A DNA stretch of 64,000 bases from Microstegium vimineum (GCA_022036555.1 CM039126.1:1-64000); one strand, 5' to 3'; shown: positions 1-12,426, counted from the first letter of the stretch. A program made the numbers and translations. The notes: generated by a model not told the origin, from the sequence alone.

Positions 1-1356
1 CATGAGACAAGAGGTTTATGCATGGACACCAGTAAAGATCTCAAATGGCAATTACTTTCTGGTAAAAGGGCTACTGAAGAGGGAAGAATATTGCTCTCTG
101 CTGCAGTGCCAATTTTTCATGTAAGCCCTGTATTATTTGATCTCATATGTTTTTGTATAGATAAATTTCTGGTTCAAAAATCGTTATTTCATTTCATCCT
201 TTGGACGTGTGTTTCTCATCTAATGGTAATCTGTTTTGGGTAGTTTGTTATGTCAGAAATGTTAGTTGTTTGTCAATAGAACTGTGTTTAGCCCATGTTA
301 CTACAGAGCTTGCCAAACAGTTCTTTGTTCTTTGATAGCAGTGTAATGCCAAACAGTGAGCTTGTGGGCACCTTAAAGGGGAAATTGGTGTACAATTGTC
401 ATATTCTCATCTCAGAAGAGAAAATAACAAATGTTTGCTCTTTTGCGAAGAGATTTTGTCTGGAGTAGCAAGCTCAAAGCTTTAATTGCCAGCTTAGCAT
501 TATTAGTGGAGGGACATTAGGACTTTTTATCAAACTAACTTCAGTGGTTTCTCACTACGTGTTCGCATGCAGCAATCTTTTGATCCGATCCGTGAAGCTC
601 TCACTGGCAGAGATTTGATTCCTGAGATGGTTAACGGGTAAGATAACTGAACAACACTTTGTTTTAGAGGTATGCAACTGCCTCTGTGAAGGCCCTCATC
701 TCATTTAAATGTACCAGGAGGGGACCTAAGGAGGGAATGCCCGGACAAGATTACAGTGGAATGTACTGTGCACTGTTAACTGTGGGGTAAGAATTGTTAT
801 AGTAAAATGGAAAATCGTCCCAACTTTTGCATCCATTGTTACTGAATAATAATTGCTTGTTGCAGCTCTACTGTGGTGTCAGCAGCACTTATGCGTATGA
901 TGGGAGGTGATGTGGCTGAGCTGCCACTAGTTGCTACATGCCAGGACGTTCAAGGGCTGGTGGGTCTTAGAATTGTTTTGCTGCTCGATACTAGATTGTT
1001 TATTTTGGTCATATGGTTGGTTCTTTGTTCATTGGTTGATGTTGACCTATTACACTGATGCAGGGCTACTTCCAAGCCTTGTTCTCATGCATAGAGAGGG
1101 TGCTAGTCTCGCTGAAGATCAAGCACTTTGTGCTTCCAGCTGCACATGAAGCTGAAGGGATCTGGATGAATAAATTTAGCTTCTCTAGGATCCCTCCTGA
1201 AGAGGTTAACTACAAAGCCTGCCATTCAGTTTAGATGGTGTAGATGTGAATCTAATTGATGTTGGTGTTTTGCAGCTGGAAGCTCATCTTAATGGGGCAC
1301 ACATGACTATATTCCATGGAACGTCATACCTGTACAAGGCTGTTCCAATGTCATGA
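1..1356 (+). CDS. PHD-finger/GNAT nuclear acyltransferase, 3' end (IDM1-like family)
   Basis: Only the last six exons lie in the window: 1-120, 573-637, 718-786, 866-959, 1064-1204 and 1276-1356 (TGA). All have GT-AG borders and join in frame into 189 residues. The peptide matches the C-terminal acyl-CoA N-acyltransferase (GNAT) part of the plant proteins that carry Jas/PHD zinc fingers upstream, the family of Arabidopsis IDM1/ROS4. Visible landmarks are YSGMYCALLTVG (the beta strand after the PHD region), MRMMGGDVAELPLVAT, the acetyl-CoA-loop-like QGLGYFQALF, then FVLPAAHEAEGIWMNKFSF and the C-terminal KAVPMS. Family members act on histones or transcriptional regulators in the nucleus. The PHD fingers and start codon lie to the left of the window, so substrate and full length cannot be judged. 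No broken frame is seen, so this is probably an intact gene. Confidence 0.8.
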
Positions 1357-2604
1357 TTGATGTGCTAAAAGAGATATGGGTGTTGCAATAGCTAAGCTAG
1401 CAAGCAGGATTTTTGTCTGTCTTTTGGGGGTCGCTATTGTGATGTACATAAAGAGTTGATGAGGAAGCAAAGCATGGCAAAGACAATGAATCGTTGGTAT
1501 AAAGGAGCTAGAAACCAAGGCGAAGAAAAGAGCTAAGGAAGGATACAAGAGGCCATCAGATCTAAAGTATTTTTCTTTGCTTGTTTACATGCTTGAACCG
1601 AGTGTAGTCGCGCTGGGGTTGGCAAGTGGTGGCATACCTGGCTATTTTTGGTGTAATACTAGATGCAATGCAATTGAAGCAGCCCCACCCAGAGTCCTGT
1701 TCCTGGAGAAAGATTTCTCAATTCAATTTTGATGTGTTTGACACTGACAAGTGGTGTAGCTCGTACATGTGTAAGTAATCGGTGGTGTTGGACTGTTGGT
1801 TGAACTTGACTCCAAAACTACTGCCAGAGCTATTTTGATGGTGGAAGTACTGGAGTTCCTTTACATTCCCTTTTTTGGCCTCATAACATAATGTCTTGTT
1901 TGTTTAAACTTACCAGTCATGGTACAATGTTTTTCGTTGACAACAAAATGGCTAAAAACAGTATAAGCTAGCTTATCAGCCGGAAAATGATCAGCCGAAC
2001 AAGTCGTAGATTCTGACCGGAGCAATGCCATCTTGGAGTCATTTGTGTGCAGTTGTCGATCAATATTTTTTATGCTTGGAGGGCAGCCAATGCAAAGGCC
2101 ATGTAGACACCGCATCGATTATTCTGTTCATTTTTTAGTTCTGAAAAGAGAATGTGGGGGGTGAATATCTAATTTGCCTGAGCTCTTCATCATGCCGTCT
2201 CGAGTCTACGCCGCTGCTACCATCTCATCACTACTACCTCAACATCGTCTCTTCTTCATGCTCTGCGCTCCACGTGCAGTCTTGTTGGGGCTTGGGACGA
2301 CGACTTTGCTAGTGGTCGCGTGCGGTGCCTGCAGTGGAGATCTTTACATTGTGGTTGCTTTTATCGGCAAGTGTTGTGACGAGAGTAATACAGGAGAGGT
2401 GGGTGCATTTCTTTTTCCATACATGGTTATAAGGAATAGACATTTTGTTTCGTACATTTTGACTACCTCAACAGAGCTCTCCTAGTAACTAGACATTTTG
2501 TTATAAGGAATAGGCTCAAAACATGTCACGTTGCATTTCTTTTTCCAACATGGCAAGTTTTTATTTTTATATGTAAGTAAGAACAGTATCGTTTAGGCAC
2601 AAAA
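1357..2604. other. 3' UTR and intergenic spacer
   Basis: This holds the 3' untranslated region of the upstream acyltransferase gene, then AT-rich spacer. A 103-codon open frame at 2174-2485 has no recognisable domain and no supporting splice or codon signal; I treat it as chance. No RNA gene or clear transposon end was seen. Confidence 0.5.
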
Positions 2605-2683
2605 ATATGCTTTTAATATAAACACCGCTAATACCGTTGTTTCAAAGGAAATTAACATATGCTTTTAATATAAACACCGCTAA
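2605..2683. repeat. 27-bp direct repeat pair
   Basis: An identical 27-bp sequence occurs at 2605-2631 and 2657-2683, a 52-bp offset. It lies immediately 5' of the LINE-derived RNase H frame, so it may be a local duplication made when the element inserted. Confidence 0.8.
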
Positions 2684-3224
2684 GGCACCGATAAATATGG
2701 TGAAACCAAGGATTGTCCTGCAATGGAGGAGTCCAGGTGATGGTTGGATGAAGGTTAACACTGACGCAGCCTATAATTCCAGTGAGTGTACAGGCAGCGC
2801 AGGTTCAGTGATCCGCGATCATTTGGGGCTGGTGCGAGCGGCGGGGGCACGCTGGCTGGAGAATGTGCCGGGCGTTTTGACAGCTGAGGCTCTGGCGGCG
2901 AAGGAAGGGCTTGAGCTCGCCGCAGAGCTTGGTGTTGATCGAGTCATCCTGGAGATCGATTGCCGTGGTCTGAAGTCCTTGCTTGACGATCTTTCTTGTT
3001 TGAGGTCGTCTATTGGAGGTATTTGTTCTGATATCCTAGAGCTTGGTAAGAGGTTTATTGAATTTAGAGTCGCGTGGGTGTGTAGGGAAGCGAACTCGGT
3101 GGCCCATCACTGTGCTCGTTTGGTGACACTGACAACCACAGAGCGCTCCCAGTTTTGGCTTGACTACATCCCGACTTGGTTGGTGGGATTAGCAGCCGTC
3201 GATTGTAATCGTGATTCTGATTAA
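2637..3224 (+). pseudogene. LINE-derived RNase H-like domain (5'-truncated non-LTR retroelement)
   Basis: A 195-codon open frame carries a plant RNase H-like (RVT_3) domain. The first catalytic Asp is in MKVNTDAAYN, the Glu in the helix TAEALAAKEGLELA, the next Asp in ILEIDCRGL, and the C-terminal motif is CREANSVAHHCAR. This is the fold at the 3' end of plant LINE ORF2. There is no reverse transcriptase or endonuclease upstream, and an A11 run (3244-3254) follows the stop by about 20 bp. A 5'-truncated LINE copy fits best. The frame is unbroken, so a young fragment or a captured short RNase H gene cannot be excluded. The ATG at 2637 lies within sequence next to the 27-bp repeat, so the start is arbitrary; recognisable homology begins near 2720. 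Confidence 0.7.
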
Positions 3225-3350
3225 TGAATGCTCTAGGTTGCTCAAAAAAAAAAATTCATCACATATAGTATGTTTTATCGTCACAACTAGAGACACCATT
3301 AATGCATAATTATTATTTTGAGAAGAAAAAAAGTATTACCATGTATGGTA

Positions 3351-3594
3351 CTACCTCCGTCCCCAAAAGAATGCAATTCTCGCTTATCGAAGAGTCAAAC
3401 AGTTTAAACTTTGACTAAATTTATATAAAAAAAATACTAACATTCGTGATATGAAATTAGTACCATTAGATTAGTTATAAAATATATTTTTATAATAAAA
3501 TTATTTAGAGATATAAATACTAATATTATTTAATATATAAGTCAGTCAAAGATGAATAAATTCTATAGTTGTATTCTTTTAGGGGCGGAGTTAG
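3351..3594. mobile_element. Stowaway-type MITE, 244 bp
   Basis: The terminal inverted repeats begin CTACCTCCGTCCCCAAAAGA on the left and, read on the other strand, CTAACTCCGCCCCTAAAAGA on the right. A TA dinucleotide flanks each end (3349-3350 and 3595-3596), the target duplication of Tc1/mariner MITEs. The interior is AT-rich and non-coding. The element lies about 300 bp upstream of the PUB start codon. Confidence 0.8.
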
Positions 3595-3895
3595 TATCTG
3601 AATATAAAGTTGCATCGTTTGCTTTTCAGATCTTTAATAACGAGTCGTCACAGTTACATAAAGGAATGGATGGGTTGAGTTGACCTCCTCTCCTCGCTCC
3701 CCTTGGTTTGGTTTGATTTGATGTCCTCCCTCTCTTGCTTCTTCGTCTTCCTCCTTGAGCTGGGTTTGGGTTGGTAGCCACCTCGTAGAGACGTCGGTCG
3801 GACCGGATCTCGACTCAATTCCCGCCGTTAATCCACCGCCAACCACCGAAGTTCCCACCACGGCGGCGTCGGCGGCGGCGTTGGAGGCGTCGGCC

Positions 3896-6063
3896 ATGCC
3901 GGCGCGTGTGGCGGCGGAGATCGCCGCGCTCCCGGAGCCGCGCGGGCCCATGCGCCGCCTCTGCGGCGACCTCGCGCGCCGCATCCGCCTCCTCGCGCCC
4001 CTACTCCAGCACCTCCAAGACCGGGACCGGGACCGGGACGATGCCTTGCCTCTCGCAGACGCGCTGGGGGCCGCGCGCGACCTCCTACGCGCAGTTCACG
4101 ACGGCAGCAAGATCTACCAGGTGCGGCGCCTTGCCACTTGCTTGGTCTTCATTTTCATTTTTACTACTAGGGTCTAGGGGCAGTATAAGGATTATTATTA
4201 TTATTATTATTAGGGGTTCCCAGGATTGCGAGTCCAATTCCAACCAATCCATAATAATATATATAAACATTGAATCATGATTGATCATGAACGAAGCAGG
4301 CCATGCAAGGGGATGCCGTGCTCCAACGCTTTGCAACTGTCAACAGGCACATTCACCTAGCCTTGGATGCCTTGCCCTACCAAACCTTGGACATGCCTGA
4401 AGAAGTGCTGGAGCAGGTAAAATTCCGACTCCTGAATCCTCACCCATCACCTGCACTGCACTGACCGAGACCGTCCACCTGTTCAGGTCGATCTTGTGCA
4501 TTCTCAGTTCAAAAGGGCTGCAACCACAGCTGCTCCACCAGACGCACAGCTGTCAAAGGATATATGCTCTGCTCTTGCTGACAAGGCCTTTGACCCTCGG
4601 GTCTTCACGAGGATCTCAGATAAGCTGAAGCTGCACACCATGGCCGATATCAAGAAAGAATCCCTCGCCCTGCATGAGATGGTCATCTCCAGTGGCGGCG
4701 AACCTGATGCCTGCGTCGAGGAGATGTCCTCCTTGCTCAAGAAGCTTAAAGACTGCGTCGTCACCGAAGCTCCCACCACAGACACACTCAGCACCAGGTC
4801 TGCCTCCATAAAGCATACGTCTCCTATCATCCCTGATGAATTCAGATGCCCAATATCCCTTGAGCTCATGCAAGACCCTGTCATCGTTTCCAGCGGGCAG
4901 GTACGCATTCCGTTTCCATAATGCAAAGTGGTAACCACTCTCTACTCCTTAGCTACATTGGTTTTAATGAAACCTCCTCTCTTGTTCAGACTTATGAGCG
5001 GTCTTGCATCCAGAAATGGCTTGATTCTGGACACAAGACATGCCCTAAGACGCAGCAGCTCCTCTCCCATACATCACTCACACCAAACTTTGTCCTAAAA
5101 AGCCTAATAGCTCAGTGGTGTGAAGTCAACGGCATTGAGCTTCCGAAGAACAAGGCAAACTCCCGAGATAAGAAAGCAGCAAAAAGCTCTGACTACGACC
5201 ATGCTGGTTTAGTCTCCCTAATGAACAGGCTAAGGAGTGGCACCCAAGACGAGCAACGTGCAGCTGCTGGTGAGATCCGTTTGCTTGCAAAGAGAAATGT
5301 CAACAACCGGATATGCATCGCTGAAGCAGGAGCAATCCCCTTGCTAGTCAATCTACTTTCCTCTTCAGATCCAAGAACGCAGGAACATGCTGTCACAGCG
5401 CTCCTTAACCTCTCCATCCATGAGAACAACAAGGCAAGCATTGTAAGCTCTCATGCTATCCCTAAGATTGTGGAAGTGCTCAAAACTGGGAGCATGGAAG
5501 CTAGAGAGAACGCAGCAGCCACATTATTTAGCCTGTCAGTTGTAGATGAAAACAAGGTTACAATTGGTGGCGCTGGCGCAATACCTCCACTCATTAATCT
5601 TCTGTGCGATGGGAGCCCAAGAGGCAAGAAAGATGCTGCGACGGCAATTTTTAATCTGTGCATATACCAGGGAAATAAGATACGAGCAGTGAAAGCTGGA
5701 ATCGTTATCCATCTGATGAACTTCTTGGTGGATCCTACTGGGGGAATGATTGATGAGGCACTCACTCTTCTGGTTATTCTTGCTGGTAACCCTGAAGCCA
5801 GGGCTGTAATTGCACAATCGGATCCCATCCCGCCACTCGTGGAGGTGATTAAAACTGGGTCTCCTCGCAACAGAGAGAATGCTGCAGCCGTTATGTGGTC
5901 ACTTTGTTGCACTGATGTTGAGCAAACGAGGGCTGCAAAGGCTGCTGGAGCAGAGGATGCACTAAAGGAACTGTCAGATTCTGGCACAGAACGTGCAAAG
6001 AGAAAAGCTTCTAGCATTCTGGAACTCATGCGGCAAGCTGAAGAAGCATCAACCTCAGCATAG
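3896..6063 (+). CDS. PUB12: U-box/ARM-repeat E3 ubiquitin ligase (PUB12/13/14-SPL11 type)
   Basis: Four exons (3896-4120, 4300-4416, 4487-4900, 4990-6063) join in phase 0 to give 609 residues, the usual length for rice PUB12 and Arabidopsis PUB14. Order: an N-terminal helical UND region (1-220); a U-box (about 229-303) starting DEFRCPISLELMQDPVIVSSGQ, with the diagnostic TYERSCIQKWL and CPKTQQ; then about six armadillo repeats (330-600) with AGAIPLLVNLL, AGAIPPLINLL and DPIPPLVEV. The U-box recruits E2 enzymes without zinc; ARM repeats bind substrates or receptor kinases. Related proteins such as SPL11 and PUB13 restrain cell death and immunity, and that role here is inferred. The start is the first in-frame ATG before the conserved EIAALPEPRGP. 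No defect was found. The subgroup is certain; the exact orthologue number is not. Confidence 0.88.
4191..4212. repeat. (ATT)n microsatellite in PUB intron 1
   Basis: About seven ATT units in the first intron of the U-box gene. No effect on splicing is suggested; donor and acceptor are clear on either side. Confidence 0.85.
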
Positions 6064-6170
6064 TAGATTTGCGAGGTTGTGGCTTTGCTATATTGTATAC
6101 ATAGACACTAAATTCTTCTGGATAGTGTTGACACTTGAGATATATCTGTAGGCAGATGCGTTAAGAATTT

Positions 6171-9068
6171 TGTAACACCCTAAATTTTTGCATTTTTTTC
6201 AAAGTAGAATAAAAACAATTTAAATGCATTTTGTGTGGGCATTAAAACATAGGGAAATTAATTAAAGGTTTCATAAAATAAAAATGAGCATCATAATAGA
6301 AACAGTGTTGTTGCATTCATGCTGATGCATTTTACTTTGTATTGTTTGTCTTTCTTTCAAAATTCAATTTGGGTTTCAAAAGTGCAATTGGAATTTGTTT
6401 GGAAAATTGAAAAGAAAATTGGAAAAAACATTTTCCCTCCCTCTTTCTTCTTTGGCCTGAGGCCTGTTCACCTCCCCAGCCCTTCCCTTTCCTTCTTCTT
6501 CCTCCCTCCTTCCCCTTTCTCTGTGCCGACGACTCCTTCCCTTTTCTGTTGCACCGGCACTTTCCTCCGCCGAGTCCGAATCAGAGCAAGGTCGATCCCC
6601 TTCCCTTCCCCGTGGCACACCGAGCCGAGCGCCGCCCCCTTCCTTTCCTTTTCCCCTTCCTCCTTTTCCCTCCCCACACGCCGCCGCCTTGCCTTTGCGG
6701 TCGAACGCGAATCCGCGTCGGGTTTCCCCCTTTCCTTCCCGGCGTCACCCCTCCGAGCAATAAAAGCCCATCCTCGCACCCTTCTGCCCCGCATTGACCT
6801 CTCGGAGCACCCCGGAGTCACAGCCCGCCGAGCTCAGAGCCGCCGCCGTCGCTCTGCGCCCACCAAGCCTCTCCGAACCGCCCGAGTCCTCTCCGCGCCT
6901 CACGCCGTGGTAAGCAGACCTCCAAAAGCTCGCCAATTCCCTTAGTTTTTCTCTGTCTCGTCCGATTGGGCTCTGTCCGCGACCGCCGTTGTTGCAGAGC
7001 CGCCGCGCCGCGTGGTCACCGCGTCCTCGTGCTCAATCGAGTCAACCAACCCCGTGGATGGCTTCGCCGTTCTCTCCCCTCTCCCTCCCGAGCCTTTCTG
7101 CGCAGAAAATGGTGCACTGACACCCCGAATCATGTTGCGCCGCCGCTCGCCGGCAATGGCGTCGCCGCGCTCTGTTCTGTCCCGGCCAGGAGCGACGCCC
7201 TCCTCCCTCTTTCTAATCTTGACCGTCAGTTTTAGATCGGACGGATCGCAGGGCTCTGTGCCCCTTCGGTTGGCGACTTTGCAAAAGAGTCCCTGTTCTT
7301 TTTAAAGCATCAACCCGCCGTCCCTTGGCGTAAACGGAGACCCCGTCTTCTCTGCTGAAAGGCGTACTTCCTTCTCGGTTTTGTTTTAATTCAAAAAATA
7401 AAAAGAAAATCCAATTTACAGTTTTGCCACTCTATTTCAAATGTCTCTAAATTGCTCATTTTAAATCCAAACCGATCCGTTCAAGTTGCGTTAGATCCGT
7501 AATTTCATGCTCTATCCAGTAGTATAGATTTCATCTATGTTAATTACTTTTGAAAATCAAAGAAAATTAATTTAGTAATGCTTTAATCTTGCCCTTTTCA
7601 AAATCTCGTTTAATTCATATCTTCTTCGTTATAGCTCCGTTTTTCGTGATTCAAACGTCTATGTGATCGTAGTGATACGTAGATTTGTTTTATAAACTTT
7701 TCTTTTTTGTTTTATTATGGTTGGTGTACTGTTCTAATCTCTAGCCTTTGTTTGTTTGCATGTATGCCTCTGTATGATTGCATGTGATGTGGTGATCGAG
7801 TACAGACGGTGAGCAGTACGTGGGTGATCAAGAGTTTCTCTTTGAGCAGGATCAGCAGGAGCCCTTTGAGCAAGGCAAGTATTCATGGGATCATCCTTGT
7901 TGTCCTAATCACTTAAATCATTAATTCATGATTGCATGTGTTTCCTTGACATCCTATTTAGTTTCACCATAGCTTTGTACATTATACCTTGTTACCTTGG
8001 GAATTTATGCATTTTGGTAGATCAAGCTAGTGCTCTCGAGACATAACCATGATCATGTAAACCTGACTAATGACTTATGCAACAATGGTAAAATCTGCTT
8101 TTTAGCAACATGAATTAGGGTGAACTAGAGCACAGTTTTTGAGATGCTCTAGAACCTCCGTAAGCGATCACCCGAGATTTACAGTACAACCATGAGAGCT
8201 ATATGGCTCTGACTTTAGTTCAGTATTAGGGTCACTCTCTCGCATGCGGCAGTTCACGAAAGTTGCCATTAACGAGCGGTTGCGGTTGCGGCTGGAGTGG
8301 GGACCGCTGCGTGTGTGTACCATCCCGGGGCTCCTATATACCCCTTGCCCGTGGATCCGTACTGTCTGTGGTATGTCAGCGAGCCCCTTTGAAAGACTTC
8401 ATAGTGTACCCTGCCCGCTCACTTCGGCAGTGTTTTGGGAGTAATTAACCCGGGCATATGGGCAACACGACTTATGGGTAAAGGTGTACAACCTCTGCAG
8501 AGTGTCTTAAAACTAATATATTAGCCGTGCTCATGGATACGAGCGGCCTGAAATTCTTATGGAACAGAATGACTTTAATCTATCTTTTACTAGTTTGCTA
8601 TTCATTATTCATGTTTACTCGATCATATGGTTATTGGGCTGTTGTTTATATTGATGCTATCCTATGCTAAAATTGTGATAACTTAAAAGCTAATGCAGTT
8701 TAACCAGTGTCATACCTTTTTTAGCCTCATGAACCCCATGTTTACTTGTTGAGTACGAAAGTACTTACGCTTGTTCATTTCTTTCATATTTGGATAAAAA
8801 TCCCGGATGAGTACCAGATTATCAGAGTTATGAGGAGTATCCAGAGGACTACTAGGTTTGGGGTCAACCAGTTGACGTCCCTGTGCTATGGAGCTTCGCG
8901 AGAGTTATCTTATATATTTCCGTTGTTATGTAATAAATACTCATTCGCTATGTAATAAACACTTGTGATGATACAATTTTGATAATTTATCGGCTTATGT
9001 GTGTGACTGATCTCTGGGCACACATAAGATTATTGCATTCCGTTTTGTCTTTAAAACTGGGTGTGACA
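6171..9068 (+). mobile_element. Solo LTR, 2,898 bp, with AATTT target duplication
   Basis: It begins TGTAACACCC and ends GGGTGTGACA, which are 9/10 inverted complements and carry the LTR-typical TG...CA. It is flanked by the same 5-bp sequence AATTT at 6166-6170 and 9069-9073. There is no second LTR, primer site or gag-pol nearby, so this is a solo LTR left by LTR-LTR recombination. Long LTRs of this kind are typical of chromovirus (Tekay/Del-like) Ty3/gypsy elements in grasses; the lineage is inference. Pyrimidine-rich sequence at 6430-6900 and several short open frames inside have no homology I recognise. It starts 107 bp after the PUB stop codon, so it probably interrupts or replaces that gene's 3' UTR. 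Confidence 0.85.
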
Positions 9069-11512
9069 AATTTTCTGTAAACATATAAATTTGATGTATG
9101 TATAATAATGAAAGTCAGCCCAAAGTGTACTTCTTGTTGATAAAAAAGGATAGCAAATACATTTGTATGTGATTCGGTTTGGTGGTTATCATTGTTTCAG
9201 GTTTCGTGCTTGCAAATTTCATTTGCCCTTGTGGAACATTTCATTAAGTTTAAGAGAAAGGAAACCATAAATTTGCTTGATGGTTCTGCTCTATGGTTGG
9301 TACTTTTGGTGGCTTCATGTTGAAGTAAGTTTGCTCTCAGCAAATTGTTACTGAATTTTAGAAATTATTTTAATTGTTTCGTGAAAAATTCAAGGTTCGT
9401 TACAAGGCTTAATCTAGCTTGGTTTCCTTAGGGGCTCACATCATTCTGCAATTATCAGAATACCTGTTTTGTTGGAAAAACTGATCCTGTTTCCCATTTT
9501 CAAATTGATTTATAGATTCAAATAAGGTTGAGTTAACATGATATCCCTTGTTATCTCTCTTTTGGTCATTTATTCCATCCTTATGTGAATGTTAGCCTGA
9601 GAATTCTTTTATGCCATGGGAAAATAGCATTTAACCAACCAGGAACCTGTTACCATAGCTGTTGATGTTACTCTGTACTTGACGGAACCAAACTAATTTG
9701 GATGATGTCGTTGCTTTCATATGTCTAAATGCTAAATTTCTTTTGCAATCAGAGGGTTCCGAAAGTTCTTGGAAATTAGGGGACGACTTTGCTGGAAGAA
9801 TAAAAGTGAAGAATCCAGTAACACAAATCACACTGTTGCACTTGTGTTATGGTTCTGATTTCCAATAAAAGGAGTTCAGATGTAAAACGGAAAACCAGAT
9901 GACAAACCAAGTAGACTAGATGGTTATGCGGCACGTGGATCACATCACTTTGTTGGTAGCTACTTCACTTCCATGATCTTGTTATTCTGGAACAAACTAC
10001 TAACACAAACACCGTGTGCCACTATTTTGATATGAAAATGACAAGGCAAGGAGCATAAATAATATTTTAATAGCCAAGCTGAGTCCACTGCACCGCATCA
10101 CTACATTATGGTATGCCAAATACACAACACGTTGGTACCATAACTAGATGTCGAGAAAATGATGTTCACAAATTCTGGTCGTTTTGGATCACGTCAGTCA
10201 TGTCTTGGTATCTTTTTTCCTTTTGGGGGGACTTCTGGTGCTCTATCATGTCGCTTATGTGAGGACATGTGTCCCCATGCTGCAGATCTTCTGCAATTCT
10301 GGCTAACTCTAGCAGAAACCATTTCCACAACCTGAACTATATGTAATAGATTCGTGTGCAGCTAACATTAATGTGCCAGATTGCCTCAGCCCATGAGCCA
10401 TCATGTTTCTCTGGTGAGAAACTGTCCAGGATATGCATTGGTTGGCAATGCAATTCTTATTCAACTGAAATGTCTGAAACATTTTATTTCGAGAGCTCCT
10501 CCTTTCTGTTTCTTGGGTGAAGTTCGGGCTTGGTGGCATTATGTAATTTTAATGTTAAAAAGTACTTTTAATGTTAAAACAATTCAGTCTTTCTGGGGCT
10601 ATTTGCAACACAAGCTATAGACTTGAGTGTATCTCTTGTTTTTCCACCCATGATCGAGCTCTGATGGAACGTTTTAGTTCAATAATGCATGGTAAATAGC
10701 AAATACTATATATACATGTATACATATATATAACATACAGTTGTAGTTGTAGCCTCGAGATAAAATAACTGGTGAGACAAGAGGTACAGAAGTATACCAT
10801 TAAAAAAAAGAAGCCTTCTCCTACAGTAGTAACATGCCGTAGCCCAGGGGCGCCGTTCGTTTGCATGCATCACATGGCCAACCTAAGCAGCGCAAAGGAC
10901 AGCGTTCCAAACTAATCATTCATGCCCATAACATTTGCTTGCTTAATCTTTCTCATCTCATGTGTCTTTGCCCCCTTTGCATCAATAATCAACACAGTAC
11001 TGCATCTAGCTAGGGTGATGACACAGCTTCTATCTAATCCTTTCACTTAAACTGCTAAACAAATAGGCAACTTGGTTGAGGAGATCTAAAATGCTGCTGG
11101 CTTTGTAGTAGTAGTGTTCGACTTTGACCGCAACTGCACGCACCTAATCAAGATTCTTATACTTGTTACAACCAGAACATCCATTGTGATATTATTCTAT
11201 CTCCACATGTGATGTTTAACTAAGGCAAATTCCAGCTTAGCTTGTTGGCATTGCCCACCATGTTGCTACAATCATATGATAGATGACGATACCGATTCAT
11301 CTCATCTCATGGGATCCCCTGCATGTCGTCTGATATGATCCCGAGCGTTGATTAATCCCCGCTAGTATGATCTCAACCGTTGATTGCCTAACCAAACGAC
11401 CTGCATGTGCTTGTAACAAATCCTTATAAAGACTGCCCATACACAGGGGATGTGATGAAACTGAGGTGTCTGGGGTTGCAGCAACAAGCCTCTGCCCTGA
11501 GGTGGCATTAGG
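9069..11512. other. Intergenic region upstream of the 207-aa protein gene
   Basis: 2.4 kb of AT-rich sequence. The left edge continues the sequence broken by the solo LTR. Short open frames (for example 10381-10620) show no domain. The right part should contain the promoter and any 5' UTR of the gene starting at 11513, but I could not fix a TATA box or transcription start. Confidence 0.4.
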
Positions 11513-12426
11513 ATGGGGCACATTGCTGAGCCTACCGGCACTGTGGTGATTGGCTGCAAAGTGCTGCCGATCTTCAACGAGCATGGCATTGTTGACAGTG
11601 CAATGAAGAAGATGGTGCATAGGATTGACGGCAAGAAGGCAGTTGCGCGGGTTAAGGAGCTTCTGAAACGGGCTGCCCAGGTCAGGCCTCACAGCGCCAC
11701 TGTCAGTGGAAAGAAATGGAAGGTATGTACATGTGATCCTTTGATTCTACTTTTGCCCCCTTTCATAGGTTAATAGTAATTTGTTTAGGTGTATAGCAGT
11801 AGCACACACCCACCCTGGAGTCAGTTTAGGACTAAATCAAGATTCCAAGATTTTGATGTAGCAAATACATAATAAATGTTTATATGCTGAAACCAAATGT
11901 GGTTTTTTGCAGAAGGTTCTGAGCTTCCACGCAAGGGACAGCGCTGCAGCCACAACAGGCGCAAAGGGAGGGCGGCAACAGAAGCAGCAGAAGGAGGCGA
12001 GCGACGAGATAAGCTGCAGCTCGGGCAAGCTGAGCTTCAAGTGGGACGTGGGAAGCTGCTCCTCGGCATCGTCGGTTGCGTATTCGCCGCTCTCGTTGAT
12101 GTCAGCGCCGGCAAAGGCCTCGGAGCAGACGCTGCTGACGCCATTGAGGAAAGACTACTGCATGTCAAGGCTGTCGTCCATGAGCCAGCAGAGTATGTTG
12201 TATGGCGGCAGCAGCCCAAAGAGCTTGAAGAACATGGAAGGAGAGGAAGAGGAGGAGGATGCCTGCAGTTGCAGGACAGCGCAGTGGATCACCACCGATT
12301 CAGACTGTGAGTTGTGTCTGCGTTGTTTATTACTTTATTTGTCTATCTATATAGCTGAACATGTGGTATGCATTGGCACCTCACCTGCGTCTCCATTGGC
12401 TTTCAGTTGTGGTGTTGGAGCTGTAA
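11513..12426 (+). CDS. Uncharacterised plant protein, 207 aa
   Basis: Three exons (11513-11722, 11913-12306, 12407-12426) join in frame to 207 residues. The N-terminal half is basic and helical (KKMVHRIDGKKAVARVKELLKRAA). The second half is Ser-rich, with KLSFKWDVGSCSSASSVAYSPLSL, YCMSRLSSMSQQSM, an acidic run EGEEEEEDA and the terminus WITTDSDFVVLEL. Proteins ending in this way with a similar Ser-rich core occur across flowering plants and have no assigned function as far as I know. No signal peptide, membrane segment or catalytic motif is visible. The last exon is only 20 nt; it completes the phenylalanine codon and the conserved VVLEL ending, which argues strongly for this splice. An additional upstream exon cannot be excluded. 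Confidence 0.7.

Noticed and set aside
2174..2485. 103-codon open frame in the first spacer
   Set aside because: No domain, no splice context, composition like surrounding non-coding DNA.
6319..7305. Several overlapping open frames of 60-208 codons on both strands
   Set aside because: They lie inside the solo LTR in a pyrimidine-biased stretch that leaves few stops; low-complexity Pro/Ser/Arg products with no homology.
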